From: JAHDHW01 sp965220465
GTDB lineage: Bacteria > Bacteroidota > Bacteroidia > Chitinophagales > Saprospiraceae
Length of the DNA: 64,000 nucleotides
Reading direction: 5' to 3'
Assembly: GCA_965220465.1 (NCBI GenBank)
Contig: CBDCPZ010000020.1
Coordinates: 1 to 64,000 of the forward strand
The position numbers and the translations under genes were made by a program. How positions within the stretch are numbered: the first letter of the stretch is position 1; each line of letters starts with the position of its first letter. Below, one piece after another: positions 1 through 8,785 of this stretch. The notes below the pieces were generated by a model that was not told where the DNA came from, made no database searches, and saw only the letters and a program-made list of their open reading frames with translations.

Positions 1-33
1 TAGACAAGTTGTAGAGCAAACAGCAATATGTAC

Positions 34-2623
34 CTGCCACAGTGAGATCAAATGTGCCACGACCTTGTCCAATGCCATTGGAGGATGTGATGGTGTACCT
101 CCCAGCATCTGCTCTTTGAATGCTGGAAAAACAAACGATACTCTCTCCAATACTAACACGGTCATCAGACACTGCCACATCGTCCTTCCATAGGATGTTC
201 TTCTTGCCCTTCAACAATGGAGGGTCTTGAGTGACTGCAAACTGCACTTCAAATTCACTGCCTTCAGTCGCACTCAACTTGGCTCCTTCCTTCACACCAG
301 GGAAGGAATAAACTGGAACATCTAAAGAGAGAAAACAGCACATGAAGTAACTACCTCTTTGCAAACAGAGAGACTTACCTGCAAACCAATAGGCCCGAGA
401 GTCTGGAAGAGAACACAACAGCCCAGAGCAGTTGAAGTACTCGCGGTCGTCTTCGATATCGTGTAACATTGAACACTCCTCGTTACTGCAGACTAACGCA
501 AGACTGTGTCTTGTCTTCTCCGTATCGTAGTGAAGGGTGACTGTGGCTTGAACGACGCCAGAGAGAACTGCCAAGCGCACCTTGTGACAAATAACTTTGA
601 GAGCTGACATTTCCTCTCGCTCAGGCTGACAAGTGGGATGACAGCTCACCTCCAGGTGAGTGCTTGAGCTCTTCAGAGTGACCACGTCGCGATAACGACC
701 CACCTTAAAGGACACCTGATCTTGAAAGATGAGAGATTTGTCCAAGACCCACTCCGTAGTCTTGTCAGACTTGTCGTGAGTGAGCAGGTAATGGACTAGC
801 ACACCAAACATGCCCTTGGGACAGTGGCCACACTTGAATTTGATGGCCAGAGACTGGACAACAGAGCTCTCAGTAAAAGCCAAGGAATCTTTCAGATGAT
901 TGATGACACAAGGAACAAAGAACTTGTCACTCTTAGACTCCTGGTCATAGAAAGGAGCCATGATGCGCAGCTCCTTCAGAAGGAGGATCACCATTTCCAA
1001 AGTAACCAGACCAGAACCAAGATTAAACTTGGAAATGCATCGCTCAAGATACTCCAGGCAGTAGATACCCTTCTGTATTTCAGAGTGCTCCGAGACAAGG
1101 GTAGCTTCTGCAAGAAAACTCTGAATGAGGAGGTAAGAGACGAGATCGTAAAGAAATTGGGGGTCCCTCATGAGGACATTCTCCAGACCAGGGATGGGGA
1201 AGTAGCGAATCAGTCCAATTCTGGACTGCAGAAACTGGATCAAGTGGTCCACATCCTCTTCCGGAATTCCGTATCGCACGACAGCTCGAGTGAAGCTCTT
1301 GCGATCCACAAAGGGCTCCTTGGACTGCTGCAGCTCCAGACTTGCTAGTAGGAAACTCAGAGGGAACTTGACGTTAAACTCTTCTCTCGATTCGATGAAA
1401 TGCTTGACTTGAGATCGGATCAGACTGAAGACTTGGTCTCCCTGACGAGTGTTGTCAACGGTAAACATGAGATGCCCCTTTCCTTGATTGGCCATCACCA
1501 CCAGGTCATCATACTTGTGCTCTCGTACAAGAGAAATCAGCTCCTCATTGAGCTCAGCGATTCTTGCTTCTGCTCCCTCTTGCCCCAATTCCTCCTCCAA
1601 GACATCTCTGTGAGTGCCGACCACAAATACGTAAGGCTTTTGCTGGCTGGAACTGGAGTCATCTGCCAGTGACTCCATGGAATCAATGCTGGACATGGTC
1701 TGCAAGAAAGACTCCCTACCAGTAAGAGATGAAGTGTAGCAGTTGGTGTGTCTGACGCCCTCTCCAGCTCTTACCCTGAAACTGACTTCAACCTTCTTGT
1801 TCAGCCCCTTGACAAGAGAGAAGACAAAGAAGAATATAGACCTGGGAGAAACAAGGAGAGCCAGCAATTCCTGAAATTCTATCTGGCCACCTGTGTCGGA
1901 AAGATAGAGGGAGGTCTTGTTTTGCAGGAAAAGGAGGACATCTTGCAGGTTGTTTTCCTTCAGCAGCTTGTCAACTATTTCCAGCACATTCACCAGTTTC
2001 GGCCTCTGAAGTGGCTGGACAGACTGCTTCTCCGGAAGGTTTTGCACTTTCTCCGAAGATGCAGATTTTCTTGCTTGTGGTGTAACAGTTGGTTCCGAAT
2101 ACGAATCACGTTGTCCGATGCCTGGACTGTGGTCTGGTTGAGACAGGTTTTCATGTCTCTCGGGACCTGGTGGATGCAGATCATCCACTGGTGCTTCAGC
2201 GAGGGACTTCACAGTCGGCAAGCAGGCGATGCCCATCTGTCGGAGACAGCTGATTGAATACTCCACTTTATTCCACCCACACTCATCAACATCAGCTGCT
2301 TTAAATGATGATACATCTGCCGAGATGTCGACTGTCAATACTCCATCCATGATGTTGGTGGAAGGAGAAGCTACAATCATTTTTTCAATGTCGCACAGCT
2401 TCAGAAGATTAGCGATCAAAGTAGTTTTCCCTGAGCCAGGGAGACCGACAAAGACGAGATTTGCAATTTGGCGCTTGATGCTACCACTTTTCTCCATGTG
2501 CTTCTCAATGTTCCCGAGAAATGCTAGCAATTTAAGACACATACACAGATCACTAGACATACACAGAGATATTGCAGGTAACCTCAAGTTCTCCCTATTT
2601 AGTAGTATATTGTCACAGATCAT
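34..2623 (-). CDS. Animal (sponge-like) Roc/COR-type GTPase with Ig-like exon, partial, spliced
   Basis: The minus frame is free of stops from base 2626 to base 1. Read downward it shows a G1/Walker A loop GLPGSGKT (near 2425-2450), a G3 motif DTGGQ (near 1884-1898) and a G4 motif VVGTHRD (near 1605-1625), as in Ras/Roc-type GTPases. About 350 residues of COR-like helical sequence follow. A splice donor CAG|GTAAGT at 379/378 and an acceptor TTTAG at 322 give a second exon (321-34). That exon encodes an Ig-like fold with an ILWKDD tryptophan strand and a D-A-G-R-Y-T-I motif, and ends at a further GT donor at 33. The 5' end is unclear: the first Met after the upstream stop is at 2623, and a possible acceptor sits at 2553-2554. 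Large families of such genes are known from sponge genomes (from memory). Introns and composition set it apart from the bacterial DNA after 3.9 kb. The gene continues beyond the window. Confidence 0.75.
322..378 (-). other. Short spliceosomal intron
   Basis: Reading the minus strand, CAG|GTAAGT at 379/378 is an ideal donor and TCTCTTTAG| at 322 an ideal acceptor, 57 bases apart. The intron is a multiple of three and contains no stop, so the frame also reads through it. Splicing joins a 1-base phase G to AT, giving Asp and then the Ig-like exon in the correct frame. Very short introns of this kind suit compact animal genomes such as sponges. Confidence 0.7.
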
Positions 2624-3007
2624 TACTCAGTGCAATTAAGGCCATGCATGCACCATAAAAAGTACCTTAAGGTGGCGGGTACATCAGTGCTCATGAATAT
2701 GCATGAGAAAGTTATTTTTATTGTCACCTAGTCATCTTCAAATATGACAGCTCTGTATGATTCATATTCCAGATTTATTGTGCATGAAATAACGCTGATA
2801 TGACATTAAGTAGTAACCTGCCCGAGATGCACACTTTCACGTCATGGTTCCTGGAGAGAGGCCTGCTAACTCCAGTCTACGGGCGTTTTACAGCTACTTT
2901 ACCACTATAACCAAACATACCATGTCATCCATTCCAATACATACACGTCATGTACATGTACCACAGGCTTGCCAGCTCTCACACAAGGAGTGGTCACTAG
3001 TATTAAG

Positions 3008-3320
3008 TCTACTGATTATTGTGCTCATTAACCCTCAGCGCATGCGCAGAGGGTTATAGTACTCAGTTGGTCTGTCATTCTGTCTGTCATTCAGTCTGTC
3101 AGTAACCAGCTCCGCATCTCCAATCGACCACAGATGGCTTCGAGTTCTGTCTCAACGATGTCTAGGCGATACTCTTCAGTGTTTAATCAGAGCGTATTCT
3201 TGACTGCAGGCTCCATTCTCGAGCAAAGGCAGGATTTGAACTCGATTCTATTCAGCGCCCACCACTGATTCCATACAACTAACTGCGCCAAACAGGTTGT
3301 CGACCATTACCTACTCAAGG
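3008..3320 (-). repeat. tRNA-derived SINE-like element
   Basis: On the minus strand an A-box-like TGGCGCAGTTAG (3290-3279) is followed about 35 bases on by a B-box-like GAGTTCAAATCC (3243-3232), as in the internal RNA polymerase III promoter of a tRNA. The rest does not fold as a tRNA. It runs on for about 200 bases through GTCTGTCAT repeats to a palindromic end at 3029-3056. This is the structure of a tRNA-derived SINE. Ends are estimated. Confidence 0.5.
3029..3056. repeat. Near-perfect 28-bp palindrome in host DNA
   Basis: TAACCCTC and GAGGGTTA-type arms surround a GCGCATGCGC core; the two strands read almost identically. It sits at the tail of the SINE-like element and may be its 3' end or a separate fold-back repeat. 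Confidence 0.6.
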
Positions 3321-3899
3321 ACACTATGCTAAGGGTAAAGTTTGTATTGTATAGCTACACTGGATCAAGCATTCAAGGGATGGATTTTCTGAAGTTACTT
3401 TCTCTCTAATCTCTAACTGTAAGTGTATAGATGTCTTGGCCATTTAAGCTAGTCTGGCCATTCAACCAAAATAATGTCTGACAGTATGCATATGTGCAGT
3501 GGCATAATACCCAATACAGTACATCGATACAGTAGTCTTTATCCATCCACTCTGTCCATTCATTCACTGCTTGCTTGAGAAGTCCTTCAACAAACTCCAC
3601 TCCAGTATCATGGAGTGTCAGCTTTCACCACTTATCTTGGGATCTGTAAAGTGTCAGTGAGCTGAGGGTTCGCACTTTAGTGCTTCATTAGTCTAGCTGC
3701 CTTTCACGGTGGACTGTCACAGACCTCTCAACCTTATAATAGTGAGACCGGCGTAAATTTGGAGTGAGATTGGCCAGTTTGGAGTGAGACATGCCTTACG
3801 ACAAGCAAAAACATATAATTATGGCTAGCTAAACCAGCTAATTGATGGTCAACATGCTATCTAGCCATTTTAGTGGAAATTTTTAACAATGCAACAGCT

Positions 3900-3912
3900 T
3901 ATGTGACTATCG
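3900..3912. other. Junction between animal and bacterial DNA
   Basis: From 3911 rightward the plus strand reads RRIQKGSPILHGEMDALENA, the conserved N-terminal half of a bacterial/fungal-type cytosine deaminase. Just left of it, where the family has Gly-His-Asn and about 45 more residues, the sequence is unrelated and continues into intron- and SINE-containing DNA. No IS, att site or tRNA marks the boundary. The exact base is uncertain by a few positions. Confidence 0.7.
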
Positions 3913-4231
3913 TCGAATCCAAAAAGGAAGCCCAATTTTACACGGTGAAATGGATGCCCTCGAAAATGCAGGTCGTCAACCAGCAAGTGTTTATAAAGAG
4001 TCGGTGATTTACACGACCTTATCGCCGTGCTCCATGTGCACCGGTGCGATTTTATTATATGGCATTCCAAAAGTCATCATCGGTGAGAATAAAACCTTCA
4101 AAGGAGAAGAAGAATTATTGAAAAGTAGAGGTGTCGAAGTGCAGGTTTTAAATGATAAAACCTGTATCAAAATGATGGAAAATTTTATTGAAAATCATCC
4201 TAAATTGTGGAACGAAGATATTGGCGAATAA
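3908..4231 (+). CDS. Cytosine deaminase, 5'-truncated at the junction
   Basis: Zinc-dependent deaminase of the cytidine-deaminase fold, expected to convert cytosine to uracil plus ammonia. The reading frame is open upstream of the first Met (3950). It includes the zinc His and catalytic Glu in LHGEMDALE (near 3938-3960) and the PCSMC pair of zinc cysteines (near 4028-4042). The C-terminus is complete and ends in LWNEDIGE. About 106 of an expected 150-155 residues are present; the N-terminus is cut off at the host/bacterial junction. It precedes a deiminase gene by 21 bases on the same strand. Guanine deaminase is a relative, but the RIQKGSP-LHGE-LENAGR pattern is that of the cytosine deaminases. 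Confidence 0.8.
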   Translation, partial: YRRIQKGSPILHGEMDALENAGRQPASVYKESVIYTTLSPCSMCTGAILLYGIPKVIIGENKTFKGEEELLKSRGVEVQVLNDKTCIKMMENFIENHPKLWNEDIGE

Positions 4232-4252
4232 AAACTTTCTTAATAAAATTAT

Positions 4253-5764
4253 ATGAGCAAAACTTTACTTTTTACCCTTTTCTCTTTCCTTTTCCTTTTT
4301 TCATGCAACGATTCAATAGATTCTCCAAAGGAAACCTCCGTTTCTCAAAATACTAAAAAACGTATGGCCGCTGAGTGGGAACCTGCCCTCGGAACGATTA
4401 TCGCCTGGCCACTCGGCATCCCTCACAAGCTAGTTGTTGAACTCGCAAAAGACAACAAATTATTCACCATGGTTCCTGATGAAGCAGCAAAAAAAGAAGC
4501 GGAGCAATGGTACACCAAATGGGGCATTGATCTTCAAAATGTTCAATTCATTTTTGCTCCTCAAGATGTAGATGCGTGGTGGTTGAGAGATTGGGGACCG
4601 CATGCTGTTTTTGATGATGGCAAAATGAAACTTGCTGATGGTCAATATCCAAATAGTACACCGTTTTCAGGGATCGCTTGTGATGCTGATTTGGGATTTA
4701 TTTTTACAGAAAAAGATGAGGAAACGGGCGCTGAAATAGTTGTTCCAACTACGGTCGAAGACATGGCGCCTTATAAAATTGGAGAAGCTATGAATTTTGA
4801 AATGGTGGAATTACCTTTTGTTTTCACTGGTGGAAATGTTTTGACAGACGGTAGAGGTACTGCTTTTTCAACCTGTATCATTACCAACGAAAATCAATAC
4901 ATGGGTTTGAAAAGGGCAGATTTTTTAAAGAAAGCTGAAGAGTTTTTAGGGATAGATAATTACAATATCATTTCCAATTTTGAAGAAGATGGGATTCAGC
5001 ATATTGATTGTTTTATGAAAATGCTGGATGAGGAACGATTGTTTGTTATACGTCCACCAAAGGATCATGCACTTTATCCCATTTATGAAGACATTGTTCA
5101 AAATGAACTATCAAAAGTGAAAAATTGCTACGGCAGACCTTACGAAATTTTTCGTTTGGACACGGAAAGGTATGAAGAAGAGGAATTAGCTGCATACTCA
5201 AATTCGATAATCATCAACCAAAATATTTACGTTCCGCTTTTTGGAATTGCACAGGATTCAGTGGCTTTAAAGCAGTGGAAAATTGCGATGCCTGGCTATG
5301 TTGTCAAAGGTTTTGAATTTAATATGGCAGAAGAGCCGAAACTATCGGAGCAGGCTCGTGAGCATTATAAAGGCAAGATTGGTTGGAATTCTGGTGATGC
5401 TTTGCACTGCCGGACCCGTGCAATGTGGGACCCGCAAATGCTTTATATTAGTGTAGATCGAATTGCTAAAAAAGTTACTGAAGCTGATGGATATTCGGTG
5501 CTTGCCAAGATTGTGGATTACAGTGGAAAAGGCTTGGTAGAAAATGAACTTAAACTTTTGTGGAGACTAAAAGGGGAAGATCAATGGAAGGAAATATCTT
5601 TAATGGAAAATGGAGAAAATGATGAATACTCCGCTCTTATTCCACAAACTGAAAGCGGAACTACTGTTGAGTATTTTGTAACAGCAAAATCAAATTCTGG
5701 GAAAACCGAAACCATGCCTCGAACTAGTCCGCAGGGCTTTTACTCTTTTACAGTAGCTCAATAA
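4253..5764 (+). CDS. Peptidyl-arginine/agmatine deiminase-family lipoprotein
   Basis: 503 residues. It starts with a lipoprotein signal (lipobox ending at Cys18), so the mature protein should be membrane-anchored outside the cytoplasm. The guanidino-deiminase catalytic set is visible: Asp113 in WWLRDWGP, His250 and Asp252 in GIQHIDCF, and Cys386 in GDALHCRT, plus the FTGGN loop. This matches the PAD_porph family, which hydrolyses guanidino groups (agmatine, or peptidyl-arginine in the Porphyromonas enzyme) to ureido groups and ammonia. About 100 residues after Cys386 look like a beta-sandwich (Ig-like) domain, as in Porphyromonas PPAD. Export plus the extra domain favour a peptidyl-arginine or extracellular agmatine substrate over a cytosolic agmatine deiminase; this is inference. 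The downstream gap leads to a separate TetR promoter. Confidence 0.8.
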   Translation: MSKTLLFTLFSFLFLFSCNDSIDSPKETSVSQNTKKRMAAEWEPALGTIIAWPLGIPHKLVVELAKDNKLFTMVPDEAAKKEAEQWYTKWGIDLQNVQFIFAPQDVDAWWLRDWGPHAVFDDGKMKLADGQYPNSTPFSGIACDADLGFIFTEKDEETGAEIVVPTTVEDMAPYKIGEAMNFEMVELPFVFTGGNVLTDGRGTAFSTCIITNENQYMGLKRADFLKKAEEFLGIDNYNIISNFEEDGIQHIDCFMKMLDEERLFVIRPPKDHALYPIYEDIVQNELSKVKNCYGRPYEIFRLDTERYEEEELAAYSNSIIINQNIYVPLFGIAQDSVALKQWKIAMPGYVVKGFEFNMAEEPKLSEQAREHYKGKIGWNSGDALHCRTRAMWDPQMLYISVDRIAKKVTEADGYSVLAKIVDYSGKGLVENELKLLWRLKGEDQWKEISLMENGENDEYSALIPQTESGTTVEYFVTAKSNSGKTETMPRTSPQGFYSFTVAQ

Positions 5765-5806
5765 TAATATTTTAAATTAAAACTTGAATGAGGATAAAAT
5801 AAATTT

Positions 5807-5829
5807 TATATTTGTAAGTAATTACTCAC
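5807..5829 (+). promoter_or_regulatory. Promoter -7 element overlapping a TetR-type operator
   Basis: TATATTTG (5807-5814) fits the Bacteroidota -7 consensus TAnnTTTG, with a TTG at 5784-5786 as a possible -33 element. It runs directly into the near-palindrome GTAAGTAATTACTCAC (5814-5829), which ends four bases before the TetR start codon. A second copy of the half-sites precedes the SDR gene. The layout suits autorepression. Confidence 0.6.
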
Positions 5830-5833
5830 TTTT

Positions 5834-6355
5834 ATGACTGAAAAACAAGAAAATATTTTAAAGGCAGCTTTGGAGTTATTTGCAGAAGAAGGATATAATG
5901 CCACATCAACGAGTAAAGTTGCCAAAAAAGCTGGTGTTTCTGAAGGGTTGATTTTCAGGCACTTTGGAAATAAAGAAGGCTTGTTAAATGCAATTCTTTT
6001 AGAAGGGACCGAGCGTGCTAAAATGCTTTTTGCAGATATTGTCTTGGAGACTGATCCAAAAAAAGTAATTAGAAAATCGATTGAATTGCCCTTCAATGTT
6101 GCAGAAACAGAATATAATTTCTGGCGATTACAGTTTAAACTCAAGTGGGAACTAAAAAAGTACAGCGGTGAGAAAATGGAACCGTTGGTTATGGCATTGG
6201 CCAACGCCTTTGAAAAGCTGGATTATGAATCTCCAAAATTGGAAGCCGAATTTATAGTCTATTATATTGATGGCGTAGGAGGCGCCATTTTAAGAAATGT
6301 TTTAAAAAACAAAGCAGAAATGAAAAACTTTCTCTTGAAGAAATATAATTTATAA
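5834..6355 (+). CDS. TetR/AcrR-family transcriptional regulator
   Basis: 173 residues. The first 50 carry the TetR helix-turn-helix: ILKAALELFAEEGYNATST, then VAKKAGVSEGLIFRHFGNKE. The rest is a helical ligand-binding and dimerisation domain of normal size for the family. The start ATG follows an operator-like palindrome at 5814-5829. The next gene, an SDR oxidoreductase, has the perfect palindrome GTAAGTACTTAC at 6380-6391, so this regulator probably represses itself and the SDR gene. The ligand is unknown. Confidence 0.85.
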   Translation: MTEKQENILKAALELFAEEGYNATSTSKVAKKAGVSEGLIFRHFGNKEGLLNAILLEGTERAKMLFADIVLETDPKKVIRKSIELPFNVAETEYNFWRLQFKLKWELKKYSGEKMEPLVMALANAFEKLDYESPKLEAEFIVYYIDGVGGAILRNVLKNKAEMKNFLLKKYNL

Positions 6356-6379
6356 CTATTTTTTTAAATAAAACTGCAA

Positions 6380-6391
6380 GTAAGTACTTAC
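6380..6391. promoter_or_regulatory. Operator palindrome upstream of the SDR gene
   Basis: GTAAGTACTTAC is a perfect 12-bp palindrome and shares its GTAAGTA half-site with the element at 5814-5829 upstream of the TetR gene. It lies 18 bases before the SDR start codon. Confidence 0.6.
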
Positions 6392-6409
6392 ATAAAACTA
6401 AATCAGATT

Positions 6410-7234
6410 ATGAATAAAATTAAAGTAGCATTGATAACCGGAGCTTCGGCAGGCATGGGGAAGGAAACCGCAAAAAAACTAATCAATGACGGTTTAACAG
6501 TTTATGTTGCGGCACGGAGAATTGAAAAAATGAAAGACTTGTCAGAACTTGGTGCAATTGCCCTAAAAATGGATATCACAAAAGAAGAAGAGATCAAAGC
6601 TGCTGTGGATCAAATCACGAAAAATCACGGCGGAGTAGATGTATTGGTGAACAACGCAGGCTTTGGAAGTTACGGAGCGGTTGAAGACACCTCTATAGAG
6701 GATGCTCGTTATCAGTTTGAAGTAAACCTCTTTGGACTTGCGAGACTAACCCAACTGGTTTTACCATATATGCGTGAAAAAAAATCAGGAACGATTATCA
6801 ATATTTCGTCGATGGGCGGTAAAATTTATACGCCGATGGGAGCCTGGTATCATGCGACTAAGCATGCACTTGAAGGCTGGTCTGATTGCCTGAGAATTGA
6901 ACTGGCTCAATTTGGGATCAATGTCGTGATAATTGAACCAGGGATCATTAAAACTGAATTTGGCGATGTTATGATTGAACCGATGATGAAAAGATCTGGG
7001 AATACTGCTTATGCAAAATTAGCCGAATCAATTAAAAAAGCAACATTGGATTCGTATGAATCCGGAGGAGGATCGTCACCATCTGTAATTGCGAACGCCA
7101 TTTCAAAAATAGTTCAATCATCAAAACCAAAAACAAGATATGCCATCGGTAAAATGGCAAAACCTTTAATTATGATGCGAAAATGGTTGAGCGATAGGAT
7201 GTTTGATAAAGTAATCATGAGCCAGGTGAAGTAA
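6410..7234 (+). CDS. Short-chain dehydrogenase/reductase (SDR)
   Basis: 274 residues, classical SDR layout. The N-terminal cofactor-binding motif is LITGASAGMGKETAKKL (TGxxxGxG), followed by NNAGFGSYG near residue 83, the catalytic Ser in INISSMGGK and the YHATKHALE Tyr-x-x-x-Lys pair. It reduces or oxidises a small substrate with NAD(P)(H); the substrate cannot be told from sequence. It follows the TetR gene by 54 bases, with its own copy of the operator, suggesting co-control. Length is normal and no residues appear missing. Confidence 0.85.
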   Translation: MNKIKVALITGASAGMGKETAKKLINDGLTVYVAARRIEKMKDLSELGAIALKMDITKEEEIKAAVDQITKNHGGVDVLVNNAGFGSYGAVEDTSIEDARYQFEVNLFGLARLTQLVLPYMREKKSGTIINISSMGGKIYTPMGAWYHATKHALEGWSDCLRIELAQFGINVVIIEPGIIKTEFGDVMIEPMMKRSGNTAYAKLAESIKKATLDSYESGGGSSPSVIANAISKIVQSSKPKTRYAIGKMAKPLIMMRKWLSDRMFDKVIMSQVK

Positions 7235-7318
7235 AAGGGTGTAAGTGACTTTGCGAGTCAGCGACTTTGCGTGAAATTTTTAAAAGTAGTAAATAGTCAC
7301 TAAATCTGCGCTCCAAAT

Positions 7319-8785
7319 TCAATACTCAATTTTATCTTCTTTTGCTTCCCATGCTTTAAAAACGCTGAGCCCTTCTGCTCTTCCTAATTGAATGGTTGGA
7401 ATGGCTCTTTGATCAACGGGAATCGAAACTTCCTTGTAAAGGAAATCATCATCAAAACCAATGGCTGCCGCATCTTCCCGTGTGCAGCCATAAACTATTT
7501 TATCTGGCCTGGCCCAATAAATTGCACCCAAACACATCGGGCAGGGTTCACAGGAAGTGTAAATTGTACAACCCGTCAATTGGTAATCATTAATATTTTT
7601 GCAGGCATCGCGAATAGCCGTAACTTCAGCGTGTGCCGTGGGATCATTTGTTGAGGTGACCTGATTGCTTCCACGACCGATGATTTCTCCATCTTTTACG
7701 ATGATGGCACCAAATGGCCCACCTTTGTTGCTGTTCATTCCTTCTTCCGAAAGAGCGATGGCTATTTTTATAAAATGTAAATCCTGTTCGTTCATTGTTT
7801 GGGTATTTAATTTTCGTTGTGAAGGTTGAAATTTGTTTTTCTCGGAGATGATTTCAGCTGCGACGCTGATGGCAATTTCCATAGTTGTTTTACTGGAAAT
7901 ATTAATTCCGATTGGTGCTTTGACGTGTATTAATTTTTCTTTTGAAATGCCTTCGTTTTCCAGTTCCAGAAATATTTGATCCACTTTTGCAACGCTTCCC
8001 ATCATTCCAATATAAGCGAATTTTTTATTGTAAAGTTGTTTTAAAATAGTTTTATCGTTGCGATATCCAAAGGTCATAATGGTAACAAAATCGCCTTCGT
8101 CAAGGTCCATTTGCTCGACTATTTTTTCATAATCGACGATGATTTTTTCCTGTGCAAATCGGTTTTGCTCCAGCGTATTCAACTCTGAGCGATCATCGTA
8201 AACTTTGATATAAAAGCCTAATAAATTCATTACTTCCGACAGCGCCAGTCCAACATGTCCTCCGCCGATAATGTGGATTACTGTTGCTGAATTGATCGGT
8301 TCTGAATAAGACCAGGTTTTTTCATTTTCAAAATTGAAAACCTTTTTTAAATCTGATTTGGAATTTGATTTTTTGGAAAACGAAATGCCAGAAGGAGCAA
8401 TTTCCAAAAGCCCTATTTGGCGTTCTTTTGAAACAGATACGATTTGATCAATAATGTTTTTGTGTGATTGATCCAGCGGAATCAAAGCGACAAATTGATT
8501 GCCGGAGCAAATCATTCCGGATCGATTTTTCCCTTCAGATTTATCATGAAATTGTGGCTTTAGAATGATTTCTTTTTCTTCATTTTGTAAAATGGATCTG
8601 GCTTGTTCAACCAATTTGTGTTCCATAATCCCGCCTCCGATTGTTCCTGAAATTTCACTATCCTTTGCCACAGCCATTTTAAAACCTTGCCTTCCGGGAG
8701 AACTACCTTTGCTATCCAAAACGTAAAGCAAAACGATTGGAATTCCTTTTTCTAATTTGTCATTAATAAATCGCCAGATCTTCAT
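7319..8785 (-). CDS. Fusion of XdhC-like maturation factor and guanine deaminase
   Basis: 488 residues in one uninterrupted frame. Residues 1 to about 325 are an XdhC/CoxI-type protein: an N-terminal part with SKGSSPGRQGFKM and SGTIGGGIMEH, then a Rossmann-like part with VIHIIGGGHVGLALSEV. XdhC proteins deliver sulfurated molybdenum cofactor to xanthine dehydrogenase. After a short linker a second domain begins (MNEQDLHFIKIAI, near residue 333) and runs to the end. It is a guanine deaminase of the cytidine-deaminase fold, with zinc motifs HAEVTAI and SCEPCPMCLGA. Guanine deaminase makes xanthine, the substrate of the dehydrogenase matured by the other half. The start overlaps the previous gene by 4 bases, so it is the last gene of the purine operon. 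A frame error joining two genes is possible, but the linker reads cleanly. Confidence 0.85.
   Translation of the reverse strand: MKIWRFINDKLEKGIPIVLLYVLDSKGSSPGRQGFKMAVAKDSEISGTIGGGIMEHKLVEQARSILQNEEKEIILKPQFHDKSEGKNRSGMICSGNQFVALIPLDQSHKNIIDQIVSVSKERQIGLLEIAPSGISFSKKSNSKSDLKKVFNFENEKTWSYSEPINSATVIHIIGGGHVGLALSEVMNLLGFYIKVYDDRSELNTLEQNRFAQEKIIVDYEKIVEQMDLDEGDFVTIMTFGYRNDKTILKQLYNKKFAYIGMMGSVAKVDQIFLELENEGISKEKLIHVKAPIGINISSKTTMEIAISVAAEIISEKNKFQPSQRKLNTQTMNEQDLHFIKIAIALSEEGMNSNKGGPFGAIIVKDGEIIGRGSNQVTSTNDPTAHAEVTAIRDACKNINDYQLTGCTIYTSCEPCPMCLGAIYWARPDKIVYGCTREDAAAIGFDDDFLYKEVSIPVDQRAIPTIQLGRAEGLSVFKAWEAKEDKIEY

Larger units (their letters stand above)
2630..3905. other. Non-coding animal DNA flanking the GTPase gene
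   Basis: About 1.3 kb without a convincing gene; the short frames here show no family resemblance. It holds a tRNA-derived SINE with a palindromic tail (3008-3320), short tandem GTCTGTCAT-type repeats (3069-3102) and otherwise unique sequence. Composition and repeats match the host side and not the bacterial side. Confidence 0.6.

Noticed and set aside
824..2257. Plus-strand open frames (824-1348, 1400-1672, 1748-2257) as genes
   Set aside because: They are antisense to a continuous minus-strand frame with GTPase motifs and an Ig exon; their own translations show no family features.
3232..3290. tRNA gene on the minus strand
   Set aside because: A- and B-box sequences are present, but the arms do not pair into a cloverleaf; a SINE explains it better.
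7388..7654. Plus-strand frames opposite xdhC-guaD
   Set aside because: Antisense shadows of the deaminase domain.
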